NCBI GenBank assembly: GCA_030648295.1
Contig: JAUSID010000083.1
Span: 23,338-87,337, forward strand
Reading direction: 5' to 3'
DNA length: 64,000 nt
Source of the DNA: Opitutaceae bacterium
GTDB lineage: Bacteria; Verrucomicrobiota; Verrucomicrobiia; Opitutales; Opitutaceae
The notes below the pieces were generated by a model that saw nothing but the letters and a program-made list of their open reading frames with translations, ran no database searches and was not told the DNA's origin. The position numbers and the translations under genes were made by a program. Shown here piece after piece: positions 28,724 through 36,537 of the stretch. The number at the start of each line of letters is the position of its first letter. Position 1 is the first letter of the stretch.

Positions 28724-29140
28724 TCAGCGCGGGCTGACCTGATGCAACGCGGCGATCAATTGCGCGCGGTTGAAAGGCTTCTTGAGGATCTGGTCCGCGC
28801 CCACTCCCTTCGCCACCCGCAAACATGCATCCGCCGGCATGTTCCTGCCACCGCCGGAAATCGCCAGAATCCGTGTCGCCGGACGCAGCCGGTTCACCGC
28901 CAGGATCGCGTCCCAACCATCGCCCTCCGGCATGACGATGTCGGTGATCAGGACATCGAACGATTTCTCGCGGAGCAACCGCATGACGTCGCGGCCGTTC
29001 GCGGCACACGTCACCGTGTGGCCCGCTTCCTCGAGCCACCCTCTCACGAGTTCGACAATTTCGTGCACGTCATCGGCGATGACGATGTGCAAAGCTTTTT
29101 CCGCGGTCACAGTCGGTTGTTTTTTCCGGAGTGTAATCAT
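28724..29140 (-). CDS. Single-domain response regulator, tandem paralogue 2
   Basis: 138 aa from the ATG at 29140; the track extension to 29317 reads into a dispersed repeat. Receiver only: IVIADDVHEIVEL, acceptor in LITDIVMPEGDGWDAIL, ILAISGGGRNMPADACLRVAKGVGA and KKPFNRAQLIAAL. The DGWDAI phrase is shared with paralogue 3, so these two are the closest pair. It lies 58 bp from paralogue 1 on the same strand, so cotranscription is likely. Confidence 0.9.
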   Translation of the reverse strand: MITLRKKQPTVTAEKALHIVIADDVHEIVELVRGWLEEAGHTVTCAANGRDVMRLLREKSFDVLITDIVMPEGDGWDAILAVNRLRPATRILAISGGGRNMPADACLRVAKGVGADQILKKPFNRAQLIAALHQVSPR

Positions 29141-29248
29141 GGGGAGGAAGGGGGCTGTAATGCCGCGACCATAATGGCCGGCGGATACCCAGCAATGGGC
29201 AAGACTACCGCTTTTCCGGTAGATTGCGGGATTGCCGTCAGACCCAGG

Positions 29249-29416
29249 AACCGCGAATGGACTCCAATTCACGCGAATGAAGAGGGCGTCTTGGGGAGCA
29301 TGGAAACGATCAACCAAACGGTGACCACGGTTTCACTTGGGCAATCCTCCCCCTCCTCCTCTGGAATTTGCGTCCATTCGCGTTCATTCGCGGTTGTTCA
29401 CTGAATCGATCCGGCT
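29249..29416. repeat. 168-bp dispersed element, family E, copy 1
   Basis: Begins with AACCGCGAATGGACTCCAAT and ends with GCGTTCATTCGCGGTT plus a CTGAATCGATCCGGCT tail. The two ends are inverted repeats of each other (AACCGCGAAT...ATTCGCGGTT). It lies between response-regulator paralogues 2 and 3. A near-identical 169-bp copy is at 63696-63864, with partial copies at 62006-62070 and 44915-45009. No ORF inside. Confidence 0.8.
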
Positions 29417-29418
29417 GC

Positions 29419-29877
29419 TTAGCGAGTGACCTGAGCCACCGCGGTCAGGAAATCCACCCGGTTGAATGGTTTTCTCAATACGCCGATCGCGCCGGCGCCG
29501 CGCGCCACGCGGAGGCAGGCGCTTGCCGGCATTTCGCGCGTTCCTCCCGAAATTGCGAGTATCCGCGTCTCGGGGCGCAACTGGTGCACCGCGGCGATCG
29601 CATCCCAACCATCGCCATCCGGCATGACGATGTCGGTGACCAGAAGATCGAACGCCTGCGCCTGCACCAATCGCGCTATTTCCTGCCCGTTCGAAGCCCG
29701 GGTCACGGCGTGACCCGACTCCTCCAGCCACAGGGTGATGAGGTCCTGCAGATCACGCGCATCGTCGGCGACGAGGATCGTGAACTTCCGGGTGGTTTCG
29801 TGATTCGACGCGGAGTCCTTTCGTGGCGGGCTCATGCAGGCGGCGCTGGTGGCGCTGAGAATTTCAAGGGCAGACAT
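29419..29877 (-). CDS. Single-domain response regulator, tandem paralogue 3
   Basis: 152 aa from the ATG at 29877, or 138 aa from the ATG at 29835, the latter matching the length of its paralogues. Receiver motifs: ILVADDARDLQDLI, acceptor in LLVTDIVMPDGDGWDAI, ILAISGGTREMPASACLRVARGAGA and LRKPFNRVDFL. SGGT replaces SGGG. Its stop codon is 2 bp from the end of a family E element. The element inserted between paralogues 2 and 3 may uncouple their transcription. Confidence 0.89.
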   Translation of the reverse strand: MSALEILSATSAACMSPPRKDSASNHETTRKFTILVADDARDLQDLITLWLEESGHAVTRASNGQEIARLVQAQAFDLLVTDIVMPDGDGWDAIAAVHQLRPETRILAISGGTREMPASACLRVARGAGAIGVLRKPFNRVDFLTAVAQVTR

Positions 29878-30119
29878 CGGGCATCCTGGCGAAGTGAGGC
29901 AATGTCCCACTCGCGCTATAATCAGCAGGAAAGGACGCCCACGAACGTCGGCTACCGGTGCAACGGCGACAATGTCCGATCTCGGCCCCAACGCAATTAG
30001 ACAACTGTTTTACTCGCGCCAGTGACACCTTTGGCACCGCCTTCTCCCGTGGTTGAGGAACCAAACCACCCGGCGCAACTCCCTCCGCCCGCAGCCACGC
30101 CAACCGCCTTGAAATCTTG

Positions 30120-30824
30120 CTACAGTATCTGCACCGGCCGGGTGTGCATCGCCCAAAGCGCCTCGGCGTAGGTCGCGCCACAGGTTGCCCCCCGATAACG
30201 CGCGAGCGTCGTCTTGGTCGTCAACGCCGGATCCGGAGCGGTACCGTCGCGCGGCTTCTCGCGCACGAACGCCATCAGCTGACCCAGCCATTCCATCGCT
30301 GAAGGCCACACGGGCGTGACATCCACAAACGTGTTTGGCTCGAAGCCTATCGTGTGGCCAGGGCCATTGTCATAGCAGTAGATCTGGCGCGGCACCTTCG
30401 CTTTGGCGTCGTCGCCAATCCGGCCGGCCAGACGCAGCGCGGCTTTGCTGATCGCCGACGCGGCCTCGTGATCCGGATGGCGGTCGTTGGGCCAGAGCAT
30501 GAACGCGACGTCGGGCTGCACCTCGGCCACGACTTTCGCCGTGGCTCGCTTGGTGTCCTCGTTGAAGTGAAATCGTCCCGAGGCAAGGTCGATGAATTTC
30601 ATCTCCACGCCGTGATGATGCGCGAGCGACTGGCTGAATTCGACCAATTCGCGCCCGCGCCCCTTGGCCGGCGGCCAGTTGCTGTAGTCACCAATCAATG
30701 ACAGCACCACGACCCGGTAGTTTTTCTGGACCGCTTGCAGCAGGATGCCGGGAATGCCGAACACGCAGTCGTCGTAATGCGCGCCGATCGCGAGGAGGGT
30801 TTTGGGAGAGGCGGCGGAAGACAT
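30120..30824 (-). CDS. PIG-L family (LmbE-like) deacetylase
   Basis: 234 aa from the ATG at 30824. Zn-dependent N-acetylglucosaminyl deacetylase fold. The family AHPDDE motif reads GAHYDDCVFG near residue 14: the His and the two Asp are kept, but the final Glu is Cys. The second motif NDRHPDHEAA near 114 supplies the third ligand. Substrates in the family include GlcNAc conjugates, and none can be assigned here. The polypyrimidine tract upstream is open in this frame, so the ORF track start at 31025 is too early. Confidence 0.87.
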   Translation of the reverse strand: MSSAASPKTLLAIGAHYDDCVFGIPGILLQAVQKNYRVVVLSLIGDYSNWPPAKGRGRELVEFSQSLAHHHGVEMKFIDLASGRFHFNEDTKRATAKVVAEVQPDVAFMLWPNDRHPDHEAASAISKAALRLAGRIGDDAKAKVPRQIYCYDNGPGHTIGFEPNTFVDVTPVWPSAMEWLGQLMAFVREKPRDGTAPDPALTTKTTLARYRGATCGATYAEALWAMHTRPVQIL

Positions 30825-30912
30825 GGGAAGACGTCCGAAGACGCGGAAGACGGGGAGACGCACCCGAAGACTTGGAAGACGGGGAAGACTTGGGAGACGG
30901 GTAAGACTCGGA
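30825..30912. repeat. GAAGACGGGGA-type polypurine tract
   Basis: Imperfect units of GGAAGAC and GGGGAGAC on the plus strand, i.e. GTCTTCC units on the minus strand, end directly at the deacetylase start codon. Orientation relative to the gene is opposite to the tracts after stop codons at 35, 5665 and 47964. Confidence 0.7.
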
Positions 30913-31088
30913 CAACGAAGAAACGCAAAACGAAAACCAATCGGAAAATGTCCTGCCCTTGCGGTCGGCGCGGGTTGGCCCAGCAACAAGGTGGACCGCG
31001 TTGACCTCAACGCGGTTTGGTACACGTCTAGTTACGTCCGCGGCGCAGAGATCGAGCCGCGTCACCTCCAATTCAGCTGATTGCGCCC

Positions 31089-32735
31089 ATGACCACGTTC
31101 ATCCGACGACTCGCGATTGTCCTCTTCGCGATGCTCGCGCTGCACCGTTCGACGTTTGCGGAGGAAACACGGCGGCCAAACATCGTGCTCATCCTCGCGG
31201 ACGACATGGGTTATTCGGATCTCGGCTGTTACGGCTCGGAGATCGCCACGCCCAACCTCGACCAGCTGGCGGCGCGCGGAGTCCGGTTCAGACAGTTCTA
31301 CACCTATCCCCGCTGCTGTCCCACGCGCGCTGCCCTGCTCACGGGACTCTATCCGCACCAGGCCGGGGTCGGTCACATGGTTGAACGCAGCGGGCTGCCC
31401 CTGCCCGACCACGGTTTCCCCGGCTACAAGGGCGAATTGAGCGGGCGAGCGGTGACGATTGCCGAGGTGCTGCGCGAGGCCGGATACCGCACCGCCATGT
31501 CGGGCAAGTGGCACCTGACGCCGTTCACCGACTCGAAGCAAAACTGGCCGCGGCAGCGCGGGTTCGAGGAGTTCTACGGCACGATTCATGGCGTCGGCAG
31601 CTTCTACGATCCGGTCTCGCTCACGCGGGGCAACGAACCGGAGAAACCCGGGAAGGAATTTTATTACACCGACGCGATCTCGGCGCACGCGGCCGGGATG
31701 ATTGGAAAATTCACCGCGGAACGGAAACCGTTCTTCCTCTATGTCGCGTACACGGCGCCGCACTGGCCGCTCCATGCCCGGCCGGAGGACATCGCGAAAT
31801 ACGAGGGGAAATACACCGCCGGCTGGGAGGCGCTGCGGGAGGCGCGCTATCGCCGGCAGGTCGAGCTCGGGCTGGTCGATCGTGCATGGCCGCTCTCGCC
31901 GCGCGATCCGGCCGTTCCCGCGTGGGCCGGCGTCCCAAACAAGGAGTGGGAAGCTCACCGGATGGCCGTCTACGCCGCGCAAATCGACCGGATGGATCAG
32001 GGTATTGGGAAGATCATGACACGGCTCCGCGAGACCGGCGTCGAGCGCGACACCCTCGTCGTTTTTCTGTCGGACAATGGCGGCTGCGCCGAAGGCTCCG
32101 GCGCGCCGCCTCCCGGCCGCACGCCGCCGCCCTACGTGCCAACCCACTCACCCGATGGGAAGCCGGTCCGGCGCGGCAATATCCCGGCGATCGTGCCCGG
32201 GCCGCCGGACACCTACGCCACCTACGGGCGCTCGTGGGCGAACGCCAGCAACACGCCGTTCCGGCTGTTCAAACACTGGGTGCACGAGGGCGGCATCGCC
32301 ACGCCCTGCATCGCCGCGTGGCCCGCCGGGATTCGCGCCCGCGGCATCACGCCGCACGCCGGCCACATCATTGATTTCATGGCCACGTTCGCGGAGATAT
32401 CCGGCGCTGCGTATCCGCGGACCTTTCACGGCCAGGCCATCCCACCGCCGGAGGGAAAAAGCCTGCTGCCGGTTCTCCAGGGCAAATCCGGGCCGCGCGA
32501 GGGCGAACTTTTCTGGGAGCACGAAGGCAATCGCGCCGTACGCCAGGGAAAATGGAAGCTGGTGGCGCGACACGGCACGCCGTGGGAACTCTACGATTTG
32601 GAAACGGATCGCACCGAGTTGACCAATCTGGCGGAGAGAAATCCGGCGAAGGTGCGCGGACTAGCCGCCAGCTACGAGGCGTGGGCCGGCCGCGTCGGCG
32701 TGGTGCCTTGGGACACGTATAACGCGATCAAATGA
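31089..32735 (+). CDS. Exported formylglycine-dependent sulfatase
   Basis: 548 aa. Signal peptide FIRRLAIVLFAMLALHRSTFA, then the S1 sulfatase core: NIVLILADDMGYSDLGCYG near residue 31 (metal-binding Asp pair), the maturation motif CCPTRAALLTG near 76 (first Cys becomes formylglycine in C-x-P-x-R), GKWHL near 139, VFLSDNGG near 324 and a C-terminal WKLVARHG/YDLETDRTEL subdomain. It removes sulfate esters from carbohydrates, probably in the periplasm. No formylglycine-generating enzyme is visible in the window. Starts about 264 bp from the divergent deacetylase. Confidence 0.95.
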   Translation: MTTFIRRLAIVLFAMLALHRSTFAEETRRPNIVLILADDMGYSDLGCYGSEIATPNLDQLAARGVRFRQFYTYPRCCPTRAALLTGLYPHQAGVGHMVERSGLPLPDHGFPGYKGELSGRAVTIAEVLREAGYRTAMSGKWHLTPFTDSKQNWPRQRGFEEFYGTIHGVGSFYDPVSLTRGNEPEKPGKEFYYTDAISAHAAGMIGKFTAERKPFFLYVAYTAPHWPLHARPEDIAKYEGKYTAGWEALREARYRRQVELGLVDRAWPLSPRDPAVPAWAGVPNKEWEAHRMAVYAAQIDRMDQGIGKIMTRLRETGVERDTLVVFLSDNGGCAEGSGAPPPGRTPPPYVPTHSPDGKPVRRGNIPAIVPGPPDTYATYGRSWANASNTPFRLFKHWVHEGGIATPCIAAWPAGIRARGITPHAGHIIDFMATFAEISGAAYPRTFHGQAIPPPEGKSLLPVLQGKSGPREGELFWEHEGNRAVRQGKWKLVARHGTPWELYDLETDRTELTNLAERNPAKVRGLAASYEAWAGRVGVVPWDTYNAIK

Positions 32736-32874
32736 ATCGCGCGGAGTGCGCGACTCTCCGTCGATTCGCTGGCACTCGTCGCTACGGGCGCAACTTCCAC
32801 TCACGCTCGCTCGTGGCGATGTTGCCACGCCGTACTTACGAGCATGAGCGAATGGAAACGCCTCGGGCTGCGCG

Positions 32875-33813
32875 CTACTTTGCCTTCTTCGCTGCAGGCG
32901 GGCGCGGGGCGGGCTGCTTCTTCTCGTCGAGGTTCTGATACGCTTCCTCGTCGGTCACGCGCGCCGATTTGACGCCGCCCGGCGGGACCTCGAGCTTCGC
33001 GAGCCAGACGAGCGCGTTGAGCATCAGCCGCCGCTGGTCGTCATTCTGCCAGTTGAGGTGAAAGTGTCCGCCCGTGAAACCCAACCCCCGACCGCCGTCG
33101 CGGCGCTCGATCGCCCACATCATCGTTTCGGGCCGGCCCGTCGCGGCCTGGATATGTGGATACGGTCCCTTCGGGTGAACATACGGGCCATCGCGAACGG
33201 CGTCCGATGGCGTGGCCACGAGGATGTCCTTCACACCCGCCTTGCCGTCGCGGAACCGCATGTTGAAGTACCATTCGTCGTTTGTCTTGAACGGCTTCAC
33301 GCCGCGCGTGATCGGGTGGACCGGCAACTGCTTGTAGTCCGCGTCCCAGATCGGATTGCACGAAAACTCGTTTTCATAATGGCCGCCGATCCATTCCTTC
33401 CAGGCGTCGCCCGCGGGCCCCGCCACGACCTCGACCGCGTAATGCGCCATCCCGAGGCTGACGCCGCGGTTCACCAGCGCGCGGAGCACCTCCAGCCGGT
33501 TGCCCTGCACGGCGGGATGCTTCGGTCCGCCGTCGGAATAGATGAAAATCGCGTCGGCGCCATCGAACACCGAGTTGTCGTCGACCTGTTTTCCGTCGAC
33601 GCGTCTTGTGGGCCAGCCGTTCGTGACCAGCACGGTCTTGAGTCCCGGCACACGCTCGAGCCGTTTTTGCAGCAGGATCGAGCCGGCGCGGAATTCGTGC
33701 ATTAGCGGCGGATGGCTGACCGGGCCGGCGATCATCACGAGCTTGCGGTCAGCAGCGTGGAGCACGGTGGCGCCGGCGGCGAATGAGAGGGAGAGGAAAA
33801 CGCGAAGTTTCAT
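32875..33813 (-). CDS. ThuA-like domain protein, exported
   Basis: 312 aa with signal peptide KLRVFLSLSFAAGATVLHAA. ThuA fold: LVMIAGPVSHPPLMHEFRAG near residue 25, FIYSDGGPKHPA near 90, GVSLGMAHYAVEV near 118 and GFTGGHFHLNW near 245, with LMLNALVWLAKLEVP near the end. The C-terminal tail is Lys/Pro-rich (KKQPAPRPPAAKKAK). Convergent with the sulfatase, which suggests a common carbohydrate theme but no shared transcript. Third of four ThuA-like genes in the window. Confidence 0.86.
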   Translation of the reverse strand: MKLRVFLSLSFAAGATVLHAADRKLVMIAGPVSHPPLMHEFRAGSILLQKRLERVPGLKTVLVTNGWPTRRVDGKQVDDNSVFDGADAIFIYSDGGPKHPAVQGNRLEVLRALVNRGVSLGMAHYAVEVVAGPAGDAWKEWIGGHYENEFSCNPIWDADYKQLPVHPITRGVKPFKTNDEWYFNMRFRDGKAGVKDILVATPSDAVRDGPYVHPKGPYPHIQAATGRPETMMWAIERRDGGRGLGFTGGHFHLNWQNDDQRRLMLNALVWLAKLEVPPGGVKSARVTDEEAYQNLDEKKQPAPRPPAAKKAK

Positions 33814-33941
33814 CAGGGGGATTGGCGGCAGGAATACGGTGGTGGGGGGGGGGAATCGAGGCGGGGAGCAAGTGAGCGCAGCTGCGTAGCCAAGTCGAGA
33901 TTTGAGGTGACCGGCCCCGATGCGGGTGCGAATGTCGCGCC

Positions 33942-34547
33942 ATGGCTATTGATGGCGTTATCCACCATGTTTTCGTCGACCTCGAGAATGTGCCGACGGT
34001 CGATCTGGGACTGATCAGCGACAAACCGGTCCATGTCACGCTCGTCATCGGCGAGAAACAAAAACGGCTCGACCTGCGGCTGGTCCGGCAAATCCACCAG
34101 CACGCGGCAAAGGTGACTCTGATTGAAGTCGGCGCATCCGGTCACAACGCGCTCGATCTCGTGCTCGCGTGTCATCTCGGCCAGACGGTCGTCCAGCATC
34201 CGGGCGGACAATTTCTGATCGTTTCCAAGGACAAGGATTTCAATCCGCTCGTGGCCCACCTCCGCACCGACGGCATGGACGTCACGCGCCACGAAGCGTT
34301 CGCCGCGTTGCCATTCTTCAACCCCGTCGCGAAAGCGGTGGGCAGCGATGAACGGCTGGAAAAACTCATCGACGGACTGCGGCACCGGACGACGGCGCGA
34401 CCCGTCCGGCGCAAGACGCTGCTCTCCCACATCAACGCGTACTTTGCGAAGCAGCTTTCACCGGCCGACCTCGAAGCGATCGTCGACACCCTGGAGGAGC
34501 GTCAGGTGATCGCGATCGATGCCAACGACAAGGTGAGTTACCCCTGA
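33942..34547 (+). CDS. PIN/NYN-like ribonuclease-fold protein
   Basis: 201 aa, cytoplasmic. The N-terminal half resembles a PIN-like domain: VFVDLENVPTVDLG near residue 10 (first acidic residue), SGHNALDLVLACHLGQ near 66 (second acidic site) and LIVSKDKDFNPLVAHLRTDG near 91 (third acidic pair D-x-D). The C-terminal ~70 residues (RKTLLSHINAYFAKQLSP, VIDTLEE-like) look like a small winged-helix or helical nucleic-acid-binding module. Function is probably RNA cleavage. No antitoxin-like small gene precedes it, so it is not an obvious VapC. Confidence 0.75.
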   Translation: MAIDGVIHHVFVDLENVPTVDLGLISDKPVHVTLVIGEKQKRLDLRLVRQIHQHAAKVTLIEVGASGHNALDLVLACHLGQTVVQHPGGQFLIVSKDKDFNPLVAHLRTDGMDVTRHEAFAALPFFNPVAKAVGSDERLEKLIDGLRHRTTARPVRRKTLLSHINAYFAKQLSPADLEAIVDTLEERQVIAIDANDKVSYP

Positions 34548-34566
34548 GCGCCGCTAATCGCATTGA

Positions 34567-34640
34567 TGTAGGAGCCCGCTTGCGGGCGATTGGGAGCGCG
34601 ACCGTCCAAACAATCGCCTGCGAGCAGCCTGTCTCCTACA
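34567..34640. repeat. Bipartite inverted repeat, TGTAGGAG ends
   Basis: TGTAGGAGCCCGCTTGCGGG then CGATTG on the left, and CAATCGCCTGCGAGCAGCC then TGTCTCCTACA on the right form a 74-bp inverted element reminiscent of REP/BIME pairs described in pseudomonads. It contains a partial family B core in the middle and borders the truncated TonB receptor. Confidence 0.65.
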
Positions 34641-34711
34641 CGGACGGGCCATTCGGCTCCCGGGGTTCGGCGGAAAAGTTGACGCGGTGACGCGCAACGC
34701 CTCTGCTTGGC

Positions 34712-35767
34712 GTGCCTGACTGCCCCGGATCGGCTCCGCCGGACCAACCCCAACCCCTCGCGGGAGTCCGGGTCGAGGAAACCGCGACGGAAGGCAACGG
34801 ACCGGTCAATCAGCTCACCGCCGCGGAGCGCGCGCGGCGGACCGCATGGGGAACCGCACCCGTGACGGACGAGGAAGCGCAGCGGCGGGCAACCACCGAG
34901 TGGGGCGGTCGCACGCACGCGGAGGGAAAATATCGGAACGTGTTTCCCGGATTGCATTTCACCTTCGCACCGCGCGGCGGGCTGGTGGCGCGGCTCAGTT
35001 ATTCGACCAGCATCGGCCGGCCGCCGGTCACGTCGATCATTCCGAACCTGGCGGTCAACGACGAGGCGCAAACGGTGAGCATGGCGAACAACGCGCTGCG
35101 GCCGCAGCGGTCGGACAATTTTGACTTGAATGTGGAATACTACTTCGAGCCGATCGGGCTGCTCTCGGCCAGCGTCTTCCTGAAGGAGGTCGATGGCTTC
35201 ATCTATTCCACGAATCGTCTCATCGTGCCGTCCGGCCCGGACAACGGCTTCGAGGGAATGTATGAAGGTTACCGGCTCACCACGTCGCTCAACGGCGGTC
35301 ATGCGCGGTATCGCGGCTTCGAACTGAGCTATCAGCAGCAGTTCACGTTTCTGCGCGGCTTCTGGCGCGGATTCGGGGTGAACGCGAACTACACCCAGTT
35401 GGAAACGAAGGGCGATTATGGCGGCACGGTGGCAACGACGCAGGTCGCCGGGTTCCGGCCAAAGAGCGCCAACGCCGCGATCAATTACCAAAAGGGCAAG
35501 TATCGCAGCAGCGTGCAGGCGAACTGGGTCGACGCGTACCTGCTTACGGTCGCGGCAAACCCGGCGCAGATCGTGTACGAGGCGCCGCGAACCTCCGTCA
35601 ACGTGAAGTTCACCTACGATTATTCGAGCCGCACGAGTTTTTACCTGAACCTCGACAATCTCACCCGCTCGCCGATCAACAGCCGCTATTACACCTACCG
35701 CGATCGGATTGGCTACACGCGGCTGCCCTACCGATCGATCGCAGCCGGCGTGCAGGGTCGGTTCTAA
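34712..35767 (+). pseudogene. Truncated TonB-dependent receptor (C-terminal barrel only)
   Basis: 351 codons covering only the last third of an outer-membrane TonB-dependent receptor. Barrel strands such as HFTFAPRGGLVARLSYSTSI near residue 83, SVFLKEVDGFIYSTN near 153, RYRGFELSYQQQF and the terminal YRSIAAGVQGRF with a C-terminal Phe are intact. Signal peptide, carboxypeptidase-regulatory domain, TonB box and plug are absent, and no frame upstream supplies them. It starts a decay zone extending to about 36.5 kb and follows a bipartite repeat. A related full-length receptor is at 39815-42916. Confidence 0.85.
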
Positions 35768-35786
35768 ACTCTTTCACCTTGGCTCC

Positions 35787-35846
35787 GAGTAGCGGAACGC
35801 GTGAACGTTTCGCCCTGAAACGAAACGCTGACGCGTTCCGCTACGA
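35787..35846. repeat. Isolated pair of REP family C palindromes
   Basis: GTAGCGGAACGCGTGAACG then TTTCG and, inverted, GAAACGCTGACGCGTTCCG then CTACG: an inverted pair of the same REPs that flank the RAYT gene 12 kb to the left, with one or two base changes. It lies just after the truncated receptor. Confidence 0.8.
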
Positions 35847-35895
35847 TTAGTCTTTCAACGCCGCCTCTTCACCTCCGCCACGCCACTCATCGTCC

Positions 35896-36231
35896 ATGCG
35901 CTCACGTCCTTTTGCTCTTACCAGGACTCTCGTCCTGTTCACGACGCTGTCCGCGAATTTGCTGCTCGCGCAGGCCCCCGCGCGCCGGCCTGCGCCGCCA
36001 CCGGTCAACTCGCCGGAAGTCCACGCCGACCATCGCGTCACGTTCCGGCTCCGCGCGCCGACCGCCAACAAAGTCACCGTCTCCGGCCAGTTCCAGAAAG
36101 CCGCCGCGACGATGGCGAAGAACGATGATGGTCTCTGGACGGTGGCCGCTGGTCTTTCAGGAATCGAAGGCGCTGACGGCACGGTGAGGGTACGGCCAGC
36201 CGCATGCCGATGGCCGGGGCGTTCGATGTGA
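35896..36231 (+). pseudogene. Truncated exported esterase, N-terminal E-set domain only
   Basis: 111 codons. A signal peptide (LVLFTTLSANLLLAQA) and the start of an early-set/CBM48-like domain (HADHRVTFRLRAPTANKVTV, DDGLWTV) match the N-terminus of exported PVC esterases. After GLWTVAAG the family sequence stops abruptly and the frame runs into unrelated DNA. The alpha/beta-hydrolase domain that should follow is missing, so this is read as a 5' fragment. Confidence 0.65.
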
Positions 36232-36380
36232 TTGTAATCGGCGTCGGCGCGATGGGCGCGATTCAGCGCCACTTCCTGCCCGTGAACCAGCCGGAACGAC
36301 TACCTGGACGGCACGCCGCAGCGGCATTCAGCCCGGGCCTCACAGCGATGCACCCACAATCGACGCACTTCCCTGGCTGA
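36204..36380 (+). pseudogene. N-terminal stub of an FAD-dependent oxidoreductase
   Basis: A 58-codon frame too short for the ORF track. It begins MPMAGAFDVIVIGVGAMG, the Rossmann dinucleotide-binding start (GxGxxG) typical of sarcosine oxidase/DAO-type flavoproteins, then diverges into sequence with no family resemblance and stops. It overlaps the end of the esterase fragment. The remainder to 36537 holds no recognisable gene. Confidence 0.45.
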
Positions 36381-36537
36381 GGCTGTTCATGAATTGCGAA
36401 CGGCCAAAAATCAGACGCTGATGTCGTTTCACCGGTTCCCGCCGGCACCCGGTGTCTTGCCAACGCGACCTTCAACGACCACACACTCGCGGCGCATTCG
36501 GCTGCCCCACCTCGTTCCGCCGGCCAGATTCTTCACC

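Noticed and set aside
33942-34547. VapC-type toxin
   Set aside because: Longer than VapC (201 aa), with a C-terminal module and no antitoxin gene next to it.
36394-36537. N-terminal 48 residues of the lactonase ORF
   Set aside because: Low-complexity upstream extension; the twin-arginine signal follows the ATG at 36538.
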